Source: Amyelois transitella
Taxonomy: Eukaryota; Arthropoda; Insecta; Lepidoptera; Pyralidae
Assembly: GCF_032362555.1 (NCBI RefSeq)
Contig: NC_083517.1
Location: 764,001-828,000, forward strand
Reading direction: 5' to 3'
Length of the DNA stretch: 64,000 bases
Part shown: positions 40,895-51,992 of the stretch, one piece after another
Layout of the letters: every line of letters begins with the position of its first letter
Numbering within the stretch: the stretch's first letter is position 1
Notes under the pieces: model-generated
Seen by the model: only the letters and a program-made list of their open reading frames with translations
Databases searched by the model: none
What the model was told of the DNA's origin: nothing
Program-made: the position numbers and the translations under genes

Positions 40895-41148
40895 ATATAT
40901 ACATAAAGCCAAGTCATGTCTATATCCCTTGCAGGGTAGACAGAGCTAACATTCTCGAAAAGACTGAAATGCCACGTTCTGCTGTATGGCTTTATGATGG
41001 GATTTAGAAGTAGTGACAGGTTGCTAGCCCATTACCTACAAGAGGAATCCCAAGTTTATAAGAATATCCGTTAGTCGCCTTTAACGATATACATGGGAAA
41101 GATATGGAGTGGTTCTATTCTATAATGCCAGAAACCACAAGGCGGCCG
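40895..41148 (-). mobile_element. GGATGTCGTAAAAGGCGACT-family repeat between MEA1 and serpin
   Basis: CTATATCCCTTGCAGGGTAG, GTGACAGGTTGCTAGCCCAT and CATGGGAAAGATATGGAGTG, ending GCCAGAAACCACAAGGCGG. Minus copy. Confidence 0.65.
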
Positions 41149-41792
41149 TATCTTTAAAGTTTCGAAATGAAGGTTTTCAATTGCTAGTTATGAAATGAAA
41201 GTAAAAAAATGTCAACACAATACTTATTTATTATTTTACTTACATATTTATTTAATTACATGACAGTCTGTGCACATTTTGTATAAGTTATTAATTTCCA
41301 ATGAAATAGAACATACCTATGATAGGTACTTAAACTTCCTCTTAATATGGCAACACACTCAAATTGCTACATACAATATGTTGCACGTTATTAGTAACCA
41401 AATTACAATGAGTAAGAGAATTTTATATATAGAAACTGATTTGATTGTGTTATAAAGAGAAAAACTTAATCACAGATAAGTTTACTTTAAAATAAAACAA
41501 TATATATTTATTTCAATGTTTTATTTATATTGTTGTGTAAGATAGTGAAATTACAACTCTTCCCTAATTACTCTGTGGTTCATGGCATCAAATTTTACAA
41601 ATACATTGTTATTCTTAAATACTACTTACATATTATTTAGTACATTATAATATTTAATCATTATTGTACAAAATAAAATCTGTATGGCACAGAAGAATAC
41701 TAAAAATTGCATCGCTGCATACTTCCCTCGTTTCATCCACATTCATCAAATCGGTTTCAGGTATTTCTGACCTGACCTTTTTCTGTTAATAT

Positions 41793-44700
41793 TTATGTTT
41801 GTGTAGGATCATATATAACAGCGCTAAAAGTGACCAGTCTAGTTCGCTCGTTTCGAATGAACATGAAGAATGGCGAATCAGCGTAGAACAACTCGGCCGT
41901 CCTCGACATAATGCCGGCTGTAGCCGAAGTTGCCTCCGTGCCGTGTTCTAAAAATTAAAAAAGAAAATTTTGACAACTAATTGTAATTGAATTTAAAAAT
42001 GGCGCCTTTGTTCAGGGTGATTTAATTCTAAGGTGCATAAATATATCTTTTATTTGGAATAAAACCGGGAGATAAAGTAGAATGAATTGCAGTCTATAAA
42101 AATCATAAATACTTCAATTATACATATATTAGAAGCAAAGATTAATAAATTTGTAATACCCTTCTTCCATCTGACTTTAGTCGCGGTTGCATCCTCACCA
42201 CTCTAGAGAGGAGCCCGGGGTATGCTATGACCATGGATCCTGGATTGGGCGAGTCAGGTTTTTACACCAAGCGACTCCCGTCTGACCTCCTCAATCTTTG
42301 CAGGGGAACCTAACAAAGATGTGCCAAAATGTGAATGTAACGAGGGAGACATCCCTCACCGTAAAAGCATCGGTTAGTATTAAAACGTATGTCCATAACT
42401 TCGAAATTAGTCATTGGTGCATGGCAATCTCACGGGAGCGGAGTCAAATCAAAAGTAAAAATTGTCTTTATAAAGCGTTAAACCTTACCGTCGATGTTAA
42501 TTTTCACTTTCTGTATAATCGAATCTATATGAATCCCAGGGTTGGGAAGTCTGTCTATTAACTCCTTGTATTCCATCGATTCTCTATCATCGCTTCCCAT
42601 TCTCGATAGCACATCAATTTCTGATTTGTTCTCATCCTTATTGAAAACCTCTACCATGAGAGCGAAATTTGCTTTCTCAGCATCAAACATAGATGGCGCT
42701 CCAACAAGTTTTACATACTCTTCAAGATTTAAACTACTCGATATATTCATTTTGGGAAATCTCACTATGCACTTTTGTTTCGTCATTTTACTGATTAATT
42801 TGTGTATTTGCATATAATCGAGCGTCTCAAGAAGTTGTAACAGACTCGTGCGTTTTGGATCCTTTGGTTTGAGGGCATATAATGTGGTGACATTGTCATT
42901 GTAAGGTAAAGCCACCATGTGTAGATCTGCAAAGGGAATTTTAAAAGAAATTATTAAATCTCGATGTCACATCAGCAGCATCCTCGCGTTTCTGGAAAAG
43001 AGCCCAGGGTGCGCCTTTACGACCATGATCTTGGAGTGGGAGAGTTAGATCTTTACACGAACCGACTACTATCTGAATCTCAATTCTATCGTTAAGCCTA
43101 ACAGCTAAACTTCGTCTATCAGTCTTTCAAGACTGCTGGCTCTGTCAACCTAGCAAGGGCTATAGATGTGAAATTGTAGACTCCTATCTGACCTCCGCAA
43201 CCGAACGAAGTAGCGGAAAAAGCTAGTCTAACTATACAATTTATAAGTCGTACGCACCATGTTCTTTAGATGAAATGTAGTTGAACTTTCCAAAATTCAA
43301 CATGAAGTCTGTAACAACTTTTCTGGATGCACCCCGGAATACCATTCTGAAAAGATAACATTAAAAATATGAATCCAAATAAATTCAAAATTTTTGTTCA
43401 TTATTATAGGATACTTCATACTTCGTAGGTATCGCTTAATAATTGTCAAAACGTTTGGTTTCACAACATTGGTTGACGTCAAATACTAAATAGCTGGAAA
43501 GATAAATCTTGACTGACCATCTTCTTGGCGAACCAGCTCCCTTTTTGGGTCTTTTGAGGAGCATTACGTTCTGTTCTTTAAATGGATTCTGTGTTCGTTT
43601 TGAAGAGCCATTAGTCTTTAGCCTCCCTTAATTTTTTATATATTTTTTTTTGTTAACAACGTTGTTGGCAACCGAAATACGTAGTTTGTGAAATTTTGAG
43701 CTTTCTAGCTGTCACATTTTTACGTTTCAGGTACGGAAGCTCGATAAGAGAGAGAGATTACTTATTCGTCAGTTCTGGTCGAAATGGACGCGCCCAATGT
43801 CCTTTGAAGTACAGAGCGTTCAGCAACACCACTTTTGTGGTAGATGGCAGGGTTTTATCCAGGAATTCCTCAATTTTATCTTCTGTGTGTGCTCTCACCC
43901 ACCTAAAAATACACAAAAGATTATAAATTTATTGAAGCCGTTAGGATTGGATCAGGAAATTAATATAATTATGTGCCGCGTGGTTCATGGCACCAATAGA
44001 AAAAATAATACTAAAATGGACCACTCCATCTCTTTCCCATGGATGTCGTTAAAGGCGACTAAGGGATAGGCTTATTAACTTGGTATGCTTCTTACAGGCA
44101 ACGAGCTAGTGACCTGTCACTCTTAGATCAATTCAATTCCATCATTTAGCCATACGGCTGAACATGGCCTTTCAGTATTTTCAAGACTGTTGGCTCTGTC
44201 TACCCCGCAAGTAATATAGACGTGACTATATATATATGTGTATGTATGTAAGTAGGTACCTACATCGAATGCATCTGATGTTAAAATCATGCAACATGCA
44301 TTTTTACCATATTATCAGCGTGTCAAATACCTACATTATTTTCAGACATTTCTCTCCGCTTTAACAAGCAAATTCTTACTTGATATGGGAGCAAATGTTT
44401 CAATTGAAACTTACTCATTAATGGTCTGCTTCGCCACGTTCCCATCTTGGAAGTCGACACTCATGACTTCCCCCCTGTACACACGGTCAAGGTACGTCTT
44501 GTACATATCACGCAGACGCGACCTCTGATCCACGAAAACGGCATCAGCCAATATTGTCTTCGCGGTGGTGTCATTTAGATTTTGAAGCAGGATACCTAAA
44601 TCTTCATGGTGTTGCCGGTTTTTAAGGATGTCTGCAAACATTAGTTTGGGTACTAACCGATGCTGTTACGGCGAGGGAAAACATCGTGAGGAAACATGAA

Positions 44701-46833
44701 TATTCAGGCAACTGGATGTGTAACCGTGATCGATCCAATACGGGTTGCCCTGCAAAGGTTGCGGAGGTCAGACGGGAGTCGCTTTGTGTAAGAACCTGAT
44801 TTAATCTATCCAGGATCCATGGCAAAGGCAAAGGCACACCCCGGGCTCCTCTCCGGAGTGGTGAGGATGCAACTTGGACTGAAGCCAGGAGGAACAAGAA
44901 GCAAACAATTAAAGCGCCAGCTAAAATAGTTCTCATTTCGTGATATAAGTACAGTCAACCGCATATTTATGTATCTAATACTATTTTGAGCCTCAATGAA
45001 CATTATGTGAAGTTATCTAATGTTGACGTCTATAAGCGATACCTTGTATCCTTTTTTATAAAATAGGTACTTAAATCAATTTATTTCCTCCACCGTTTTT
45101 CGCGAGAAAAATTTTGAATAAATTTGGCGAATTTGCAATAAATTTGGCCAGGTTTATATCTTTTTGACTGCTCATACACATGCGGACGTTACATTTATTT
45201 ATTTTTTGTTTGTAAACGCTATCTGTGACAGACTTTTATGCAAAATAAGAGACGTGTCGTGCTGTTAAATACTCAAAATCTAATAAACTCACCACGGGAA
45301 AAGCCCAAAATATCAGCTATTTCCTCATACGTTGTTCCAGTGCTTCCCAGAAGAGCCATGGCCAGCAGTACTGACAAATCAATAAAGGTATTAAAAACAT
45401 TGTTTAGTGACGTCACTATGCTAAAAATAAAATTTGAAAAACCCATTTATTTCTCCAGTTACTTTAGTAGTACACATCAGCTTAAACAAATATTCATTCT
45501 AGAGCTGCCATGCTTGTCTGGCAGCAAAGAAAAGGCATTGAGTCTGTTAATTGCGTTTCTTCCCGCGCAGTTAGTGAAATTCAAAGGATTGATATTATTT
45601 TTTTTAAGCGAGATGGGCTAACAACCTGTCCAGAGGCGGCGTAAGGCGTGGCGGTGAGGGCCACCGGCCAGGGCAAATTTTTTTTTAATCCGAAATAGCA
45701 TGTTTTTTTATAATTATAGTTAAATACTTACCACAATAAAATGTAAACAAGTGCAAAAATATTGTATGCAAATGGACAGGGGGCAAAAATAAAAAAAAAA
45801 CAGAGAAAATATACTTATAACATACCAGTGACACCAACAGGTGATATCGCGATGTTAGTCACGTTCCTGTGTTCCAGTGCCTTCATCATGAGTCGATAAC
45901 CAAGGTCATTCAGAGCTTCATGACTGTCGTTTGAACCTTCAGGCAACTTGGTGCTAAAATTATAAGAGATATTATGCGTGCGTGCTGTCGTGTAGTTCCC
46001 GACACTTTACAATAGGACCACTCCATATCATTCCCTTGGATGTAGTAAAGGGCGACAAAGGGGAAGGCTTATTAACTTGGCATTCTCCTTGTAGGCAATG
46101 GGCTAACAACCTGTCACTATTTTTGTTGAATCTGGATTCCAACCAACCGAACAGCTGAACATGGCCTTTCAGGATTTTTTAAAACAGTTAATTCTGTTTT
46201 TCCAGTAAAGTATGACATTATTAGACATAGAAGTAGACATGCTTATATCCTATGTATGTTTTATTAGTGAAAATATTCAAAGGACAATGATGTTTGGCGA
46301 GTTTACAATGCGCGGAATTATATAAATTCATACTTACATACTTATTATTATTATATACTAGAGGCCGCCCGTAACTTCGTTCGCATGGAAACCCTATCAA
46401 TCCCGCGGGAACTCTGGGATAAAAGTAGCCTATACGCAATTCTGGGTCTTCAGCTACCTACATACCAAATTTCATCGTAATCGGTTCAATAGTTATTGCG
46501 TGTTAGAGTAACAAACATCCATACTGACATCCTGACATAAGTACTCACAAACTTTCGCATTTATAATATTAGTAACTAGGATATGTAAAGAAAAAGATTT
46601 TTATTTTTGTAAAATAATATTCTTTTTCTTTAATAAATTTGGTGAAATTTGGCACATTGATAAAATGGACCTTAGAGTAACATAACTTTCTTTTCGGGAA
46701 ATTAGGTAGGTACCTACCTACCAAGGTAATAAAAAAGAACACTTGTGTCGTTTACTTACTCAGAACTTATGTCTTGGCCTAAAATTTGAACACCCATCAG
46801 AAAAGCCATCATTAAAATCTGTGTACAAGTCAT
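41793..46833 (-). CDS. secreted inhibitory-type serpin
   Basis: A serine protease inhibitor of the serpin fold, probably in hemolymph. Exons in transcript order: 46833-46760, 45953-45826, 45370-45293, 44631-44415, 43902-43762, 43346-43258, 42926-42489, 41947-41793. All phases agree; 439 aa. A signal peptide is likely (MTCTQILMMAFLMGVQILGQ). Family landmarks follow in order: NVTNIAISPVG, LADAVFVDQ, the shutter-region INEWV, VVLLNALYFKGHW, FGKFNYI and the breach-strand MVALPYND. The hinge is DEHGTEATSATAG (about 388-400). The serpin signature FYADSPFFMFI (409-419) is a full match. The reactive loop IMSRTAELF suggests Arg404 or Thr405 as P1. The hinge is Ala/Thr-rich, so it should be inhibitory. 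The start is preceded by a 3' splice site, so a 5' leader exon lies upstream (perhaps 47.47-47.58 kb). Confidence 0.93.
42170..42450 (+). mobile_element. GAAGCGACTCCCGTCTGACC-family repeat in the last serpin intron
   Basis: GCATCCTCACCACTCTAGAG, CCATGGATCCTGGATTGGGC and AAGCGACTCCCGTCTGACCT in plus orientation, antisense to the serpin. Confidence 0.65.
43500..43650 (-). other. open LINE-tail-like remnant in serpin intron 5
   Basis: The minus strand encodes TNGSSKRTQNPFKEQNVMLL then KRPKKGAGSPRRWSVKI. A GxPRRW segment recalls C-terminal tails of LINE polyproteins. It is not a serpin exon: joining exons 5 and 6 directly gives the expected serpin length here. Confidence 0.3.
43970..44250 (+). 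mobile_element. GGATGTCGTAAAAGGCGACT-family repeat, full copy
   Basis: Starts GTGCCGCGTGGTTCATGGCA, with CCATCTCTTTCCCATGGATG, GGCTGAACATGGCCTTTCAG, TAATATAGACGTGACTATAT and a TATG tail. It lies in serpin intron 4. Confidence 0.7.
44645..44905 (-). mobile_element. GAAGCGACTCCCGTCTGACC-family repeat, minus copy
   Basis: CGAGGGAAAACATCGTGAGG, CCTGCAAAGGTTGCGGAGGT, GACGGGAGTCGCTTTGTGTA and CCGGGCTCCTCTCCGGAGTG. It begins about 15 bp upstream of serpin exon 4, inside intron 3, same orientation as the gene. Confidence 0.65.
46005..46215 (+). mobile_element. GGATGTCGTAAAAGGCGACT-family repeat, degenerate plus copy
   Basis: ATAGGACCACTCCATATCAT, GGATGTAGTAAAGGGCGACA and GGGCTAACAACCTGTCACTA. Serpin intron 1. 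Confidence 0.6.
46358..46580 (-). mobile_element. Helitron-like moth repeat, minus copy
   Basis: Starts ACTAGAGGCCGCCCGTAACT and runs through CAATCCCGCGGGAACTCTGG and TAATCGGTTCAATAGTTATT to TTATAATATTAGTAACTAGG. It is the reverse complement of the element at 23513-23719. Confidence 0.65.
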
Positions 46834-47074
46834 GATTGATGAGAAATCCAACAAATCTGTGAAACAAAAGCATACAAAGTGTACAAAATATTTTATTTTT
46901 ATCATGTAAAAAATTCTGGAGTAGATAAATAACATTCAGTACCTATTTTTGTCATGCGGATATATTGAATTACAAACGCACGTCTGTTATAATGAGGTTT
47001 TTTTATCGTTATTTCGAAGGATACCTAACTATAATGATGTGTTGTATATAGTATCGCGACAATTATTAGGTATT

Positions 47075-47325
47075 TACATACATACGTATAATCACGTCTA
47101 TATCCCTAGCAGGGATGACAGAGCCAACAATCTTGAAAGGATTGATAGGCCACGTTCAGCTGTTTGACTTGATGATAGAATTGAGATTAAAAAACTGACA
47201 GGTTGCTATTGCTAGCCCATCGCATGAAAAAAGAATCCCAAGTTTATAAGCCCATCCCTTAGTCGCCTTTAACGACATCCATGGAAACAAGATGGAGTGG
47301 TCCTATTCTTTTTTTATATAAGGTA
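47075..47325 (-). mobile_element. GGATGTCGTAAAAGGCGACT-family repeat, minus copy
   Basis: A TTACATACATACGTATAATC tail, CGTCTATATCCCTAGCAGGG, TTTAACGACATCCATGGAAA and GGAGTGGTCCTATTC. Upstream of the serpin start codon, probably in its 5' leader intron. Confidence 0.65.
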
Positions 47326-47599
47326 TTTGTTGAAGCAAATTTTTTATTCCATTTACACAACTACAAAGGAAATTAAAAAAATATCTTCTTTTAACCGACT
47401 TCAAAAAAATAAAGCCGTTCATATTATTTAACAAATATGTAAAAAGCAAAATATTGTAACTAGGTACTTACTATTTACTATTCTCATCTCACTGCCAATT
47501 TTCACATACACCATAAAAAAAACTGAATATCCTATATTTCTATAAAGGAATCGACAATTAGCGGCGTCTCACCGCGTTAAATCACAATGGCGCACTGAC

Positions 47600-50500
47600 A
47601 TGACAACAATTCACACATGCTGTTACCCAATGAGCTGTGATCAGCAAGTACAGTCAACGGCAGATCAAGTTACCCTGCGTGGAGAAGTAGCGAATTTGGG
47701 ATGTTGATATGTTTTCGTCTGTACATAGAATTCGGAAAAATTATAGAAATGATATAAATTGGAAGATAAACACCACCATTCACTATAGCTACACCGTAAA
47801 GTCTTCATCTCTTCTTTACAAATGCACGCAGCATTGCAAGACGACAACACATTCTATTTACTGTCAAGTTAATTATTATTTTTCAGATTTCTATTATTGT
47901 GTATAATATTAAATTCAAAGTCATTCAGATTTATCGCAAGCCACAAGGTGATTTACATTTTTGTCATTTACATAAACCTTGTGTGCTAAACTGGAAGATT
48001 ATAAATGAATGAATGAGATTTTCAAGGCAAGAGTGAATCGGCACTATTTGAGCTTGCATGCACCACCTTAAGCCTCATCTTGCTTACCGCCAGGTAGATT
48101 GTGAGCAAGCTCACCCAATTCTTAAAAAAAAAAATTCTGTATCGACAAATAAAAGTATACTAACTATATAAAGATTATATAAATGACTAAAACATATGTT
48201 TATCAGCTGTTAGGATATTTAAAAAATAAAACACATAAATTAGGAATCTTTTATAAATATTCGTAAATATAGGTCGAATGTGGTACAATTAAAATCAGAC
48301 GAAATATTCTTATCAATTTCATATCAAAAAAGAAATGTTTACGGATTATTTTCTACACTTTATCTTAAATTGTAAAGCATAATACTTACTATCTATTATA
48401 ACTAGGAACACATAACATTAAAGATAGGGTGACGTCAAGTTATTTAACACGATTTCCCACAAAATATAAACGGGTGGGAACATTTAGTACTATCAAATCA
48501 CGGACACTTCATAGTTATTTCGTTGACTGATATTATAATGGCGTCTGCTTACGCGTCTATGCTTTCGTGACGCCTCGCCTCTATCAGCCAACAGCAAAGC
48601 AAACGTTTTTGTAATTTAATACAATTTTACCCCTTACGTGCAAAAGGTAGTTCTATTAATCTAGTAGGGGATGAGTGTCCGTTCTCTATGCTAGTACTAT
48701 TACAAATTCCGTATCCTAGAATAAATATAAGAAATAGAAATTGTTCAATACATCTCTTTCTATGATCTGTCGCCTGTTTTGTAAACCTTGGGAGGTTATA
48801 ACAGAACCGATAGCACAAAAGACGTGTATTCTAACACCCTATCACTAACATAACGCATAAGACTCGAGAATCCGAAGACTCATATCAACGAGCCTTGAAC
48901 AAAATAATATAAATGCAGTACAAATGTTGTTTCCATTCTTAATAATAAACAAGAAATACGACTTATTTCCATGATATTAAAATCCTATTTGTAGTTAGTA
49001 AATCAATAAAATAAAATGATTCATAACGATAGAGTGTAGAAAATAGAAATATTATTTTTAGTTAGGCGTAAAACCAATAAAACTTTATTTATGAATCAGG
49101 ATAATTAACATATTGATGCCAGACCAATTGCATACATTTTTAATATATATTGACAATGATATAACTATCATTAAATTAGTATTTCAAATAAGTTTATTTT
49201 ATGGTTTACCATAAATATTAATGTTTGAAAAAAATCTTCAATTCGACCATAAATGTGAAAATTTAATTGGTTCTCGCTTGATAAATTAGCTGTCTAGTCC
49301 TTTCAGAATACAGATGTCGTTTACAAACTAATTAATAAGAAATAACCATTTTAATACTTTAAGACATAAATAATAACACATTTTAAACAATTTAACTTGC
49401 TTCTTTGACTTAAAATCTCTTATTACTATTTGACTACGCTAATATATAACCAAGTCCGTTATGGTACAATTGAATTAACCTATACTGACATATTGTAAAA
49501 GGCGGTAGGCAGACGATTTCTTAAAACTATGACTCAGGAACAGAGCGCAGAACTAAATTTTGTAAAGTTTCATTCATAGCTGAGACAGACTTTAGATTTG
49601 TAAAACCTTCCCAAATACACACCGTGTACTTGAAACTATCTTTGATTCAAATCATTCTGGGTTGGTGACAAGTTTGAAACGGTTGGATGAAGCAAAGACA
49701 AGAGTTATCAGACTGTCATCCTCACTTCATCCCAACAGTGGGTCGGAAAACTTTTCATTCGAATTCTATCCTCAGTGGACTGTAATTTTGGAAACTTTTT
49801 TTATAACAAAGTCAATCTTTCAAGTTAACAGTCAATCATAAACAAAAAAGAAATACACAGCCAAAATTTCGAAAATATAAATTCTTCAAAATTTTTTTTC
49901 ATGAGTCGGTTTATTAGTATTTAAGGAAAAAAAAAGTTTGTAAAAATACAGTCCATTCCCCCAAGTCCCAAAACGAAACTGGAATTTACAATAAAGTGCA
50001 TCAAAAGTTGACTTATGTCATAATTTATTGGTAGTCCAGCAATGTAGGAGATTCGTTGGTAATGTAACTTAGTTTCACTGGTAAATGTCTGATAATCTCA
50101 AAAATCTCAGTACAACGCTGGACTAACACTATCTCGATACAAATACCAACAAATACAAACACACATACAGTCAAATAGTACACACACATACACATTTCAC
50201 TAACTATACGATGGTTGGACCTAGCATAACTTAATAATGAATAAAATGATCAGTCTTAAAATCATAATCCTATGCGCATAGGACCATTCTGTTTCTATTG
50301 TTACAATGCAACTCGTGAACCACTCTGTCGCTGAGTCCAACTTAAAAATAAGGTACAATCAAAACTTACACGGGAAGTTATTAACAAAAAGCATTGCGTG
50401 TTAATATCCAACAAAAGTCAGCACATCAAAGCGAACAATAATAAAATCACTGTTAATTACCTAAATCATTGAAACCAGCACAACACACAAGCAACCGCCG

Positions 50501-51992
50501 CGTGGCACAGCTATCGACGCCTCAGCTAGGATGATCTGATCATCAGCTTTGACACGTTGCTCGCCAGGTTGGCAGTCAGATTCAAGAATTTTCAAGATAC
50601 ACAGGAGCACTTATAACATACAATATTATAATATTCACGACGGGTACCTATTTACCAGTTCCTATCTGAGTAATGAGCTAATAGAATTTTTAATGAAATA
50701 CATAATTACACTAATAAGTTGAATAAGATATACAACTTCTGCTTGAATTAACTATATCTCATAATGTAGATTAACTTCTAAGAGTAGAGATAATTCAAAA
50801 AAAATGTGGAATGGTCAAATATTCTGTTTTTCTAAGCAAGAGTAATGCCAATTGCTTCTAATTTTTATAATGTCAAAAATAAAACAACGAGCGATGGATA
50901 TTTGAGAAAACAAGAATTACACTGGATTAATAAATTAATGGTTCCGTATAGAGGGACAGTGCGCGAGTTACCCAGTGACGCCTCATCGCCGCAGCCGCAT
51001 GCCTCACATTATCATACATTTTATCTAGAAAGTGTTAAATTCATCTAGAACTTTCAATTTAATTAATATTGCTGCTAGGTCTCACAAGTAACAAACAACC
51101 CTTGTCATTTTATTGCTCACACGAGATATTTTCGTCTTAAATTTCCCATTCATATAGCAATCCAAACAAATTATCACATAGCTTATTTCGTTTACAAGAT
51201 ATTCCACCCTAAAATTACCCTATACGTTTTCATTCGACGTCGTGAAGAAAATTGGCACGCGGCACCTTGGATCAAACCTTCACCAAACCTTACTCGAATC
51301 AGTCAATCCTCAATCTTTCTTAAACTGTAAGATTAAATATGATGTGAAATACTAGACTAAATGAAACCCTAAAGTTACTGATTCATGTCGCGTGTTCCTC
51401 AGGGAACATCACCGATACAGGGAATGTTGCAAACAGTTCCCGCAAGCAAGATTAAATTACATTCATACCTAAACTAGATGATTCTCTGACACGATCTCCT
51501 CTTTTTGCATAATGAAAAACAAAAAAAAATCCCACTAACTTAGTAGTGAGTACAATAATAAATAAAATCAAAATCGTAATAGCTTCTCTCTTAAAGTAAT
51601 ATTGTGTAACGAGACTAGGTCCTTCACCTCTAATGAGACGCCATAATATTCCAGTGTTTTCTATCATATAAGTCTGTGAATATAATCAGAGACGTATATA
51701 GTACAAGATTTCTCAATCCAGAATATTTGATGAAAATTTATCGACTGTTATATATAACAATGTATTGAAAGACAAATTAATTACAATCGGGACTAATCTA
51801 TGCACAGCACTGAGTTAAGTGACAATGATCAGCTATGTAATAACAATGACATATCGCTTCGATCAAAAATTTAGACGATGCGGGGAGACTTATCGCGACT
51901 CGACTTTGGAAAGAACACCTAAACAACTAAAACGTTAAAACTATATTCGAGGAGGGTCGGGAGCTCACAGCAAGCCAGTCCTCTCAACACAA
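47600..51992. other. gene-free stretch; left part intergenic, right part possible long 3' UTR of cropped
   Basis: No coding exon was found. The part 49.0-51.99 kb is unusually free of the repeat families that fill the other gaps, and it lies directly downstream of the minus-strand bHLH gene. A long 3' UTR is therefore possible. A CACTC/ACACA-rich patch lies at 50140-50200. One interspersed fragment (CACCTTAAGCCTCATCTTGC) sits at 48060-48120. Confidence 0.4.

Noticed and set aside
43500-43650. Extra serpin exon between exons 5 and 6
   Set aside because: Joining 43762 to 43346 keeps phase and gives the expected serpin length; the 43.5-kb translation has no serpin similarity.
44622-44936. Secretory-type ORF starting with a hydrophobic segment (minus)
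   Set aside because: It lies over a known repeat copy and intron sequence. The serpin already has a signal peptide in exon 1 at 46833.
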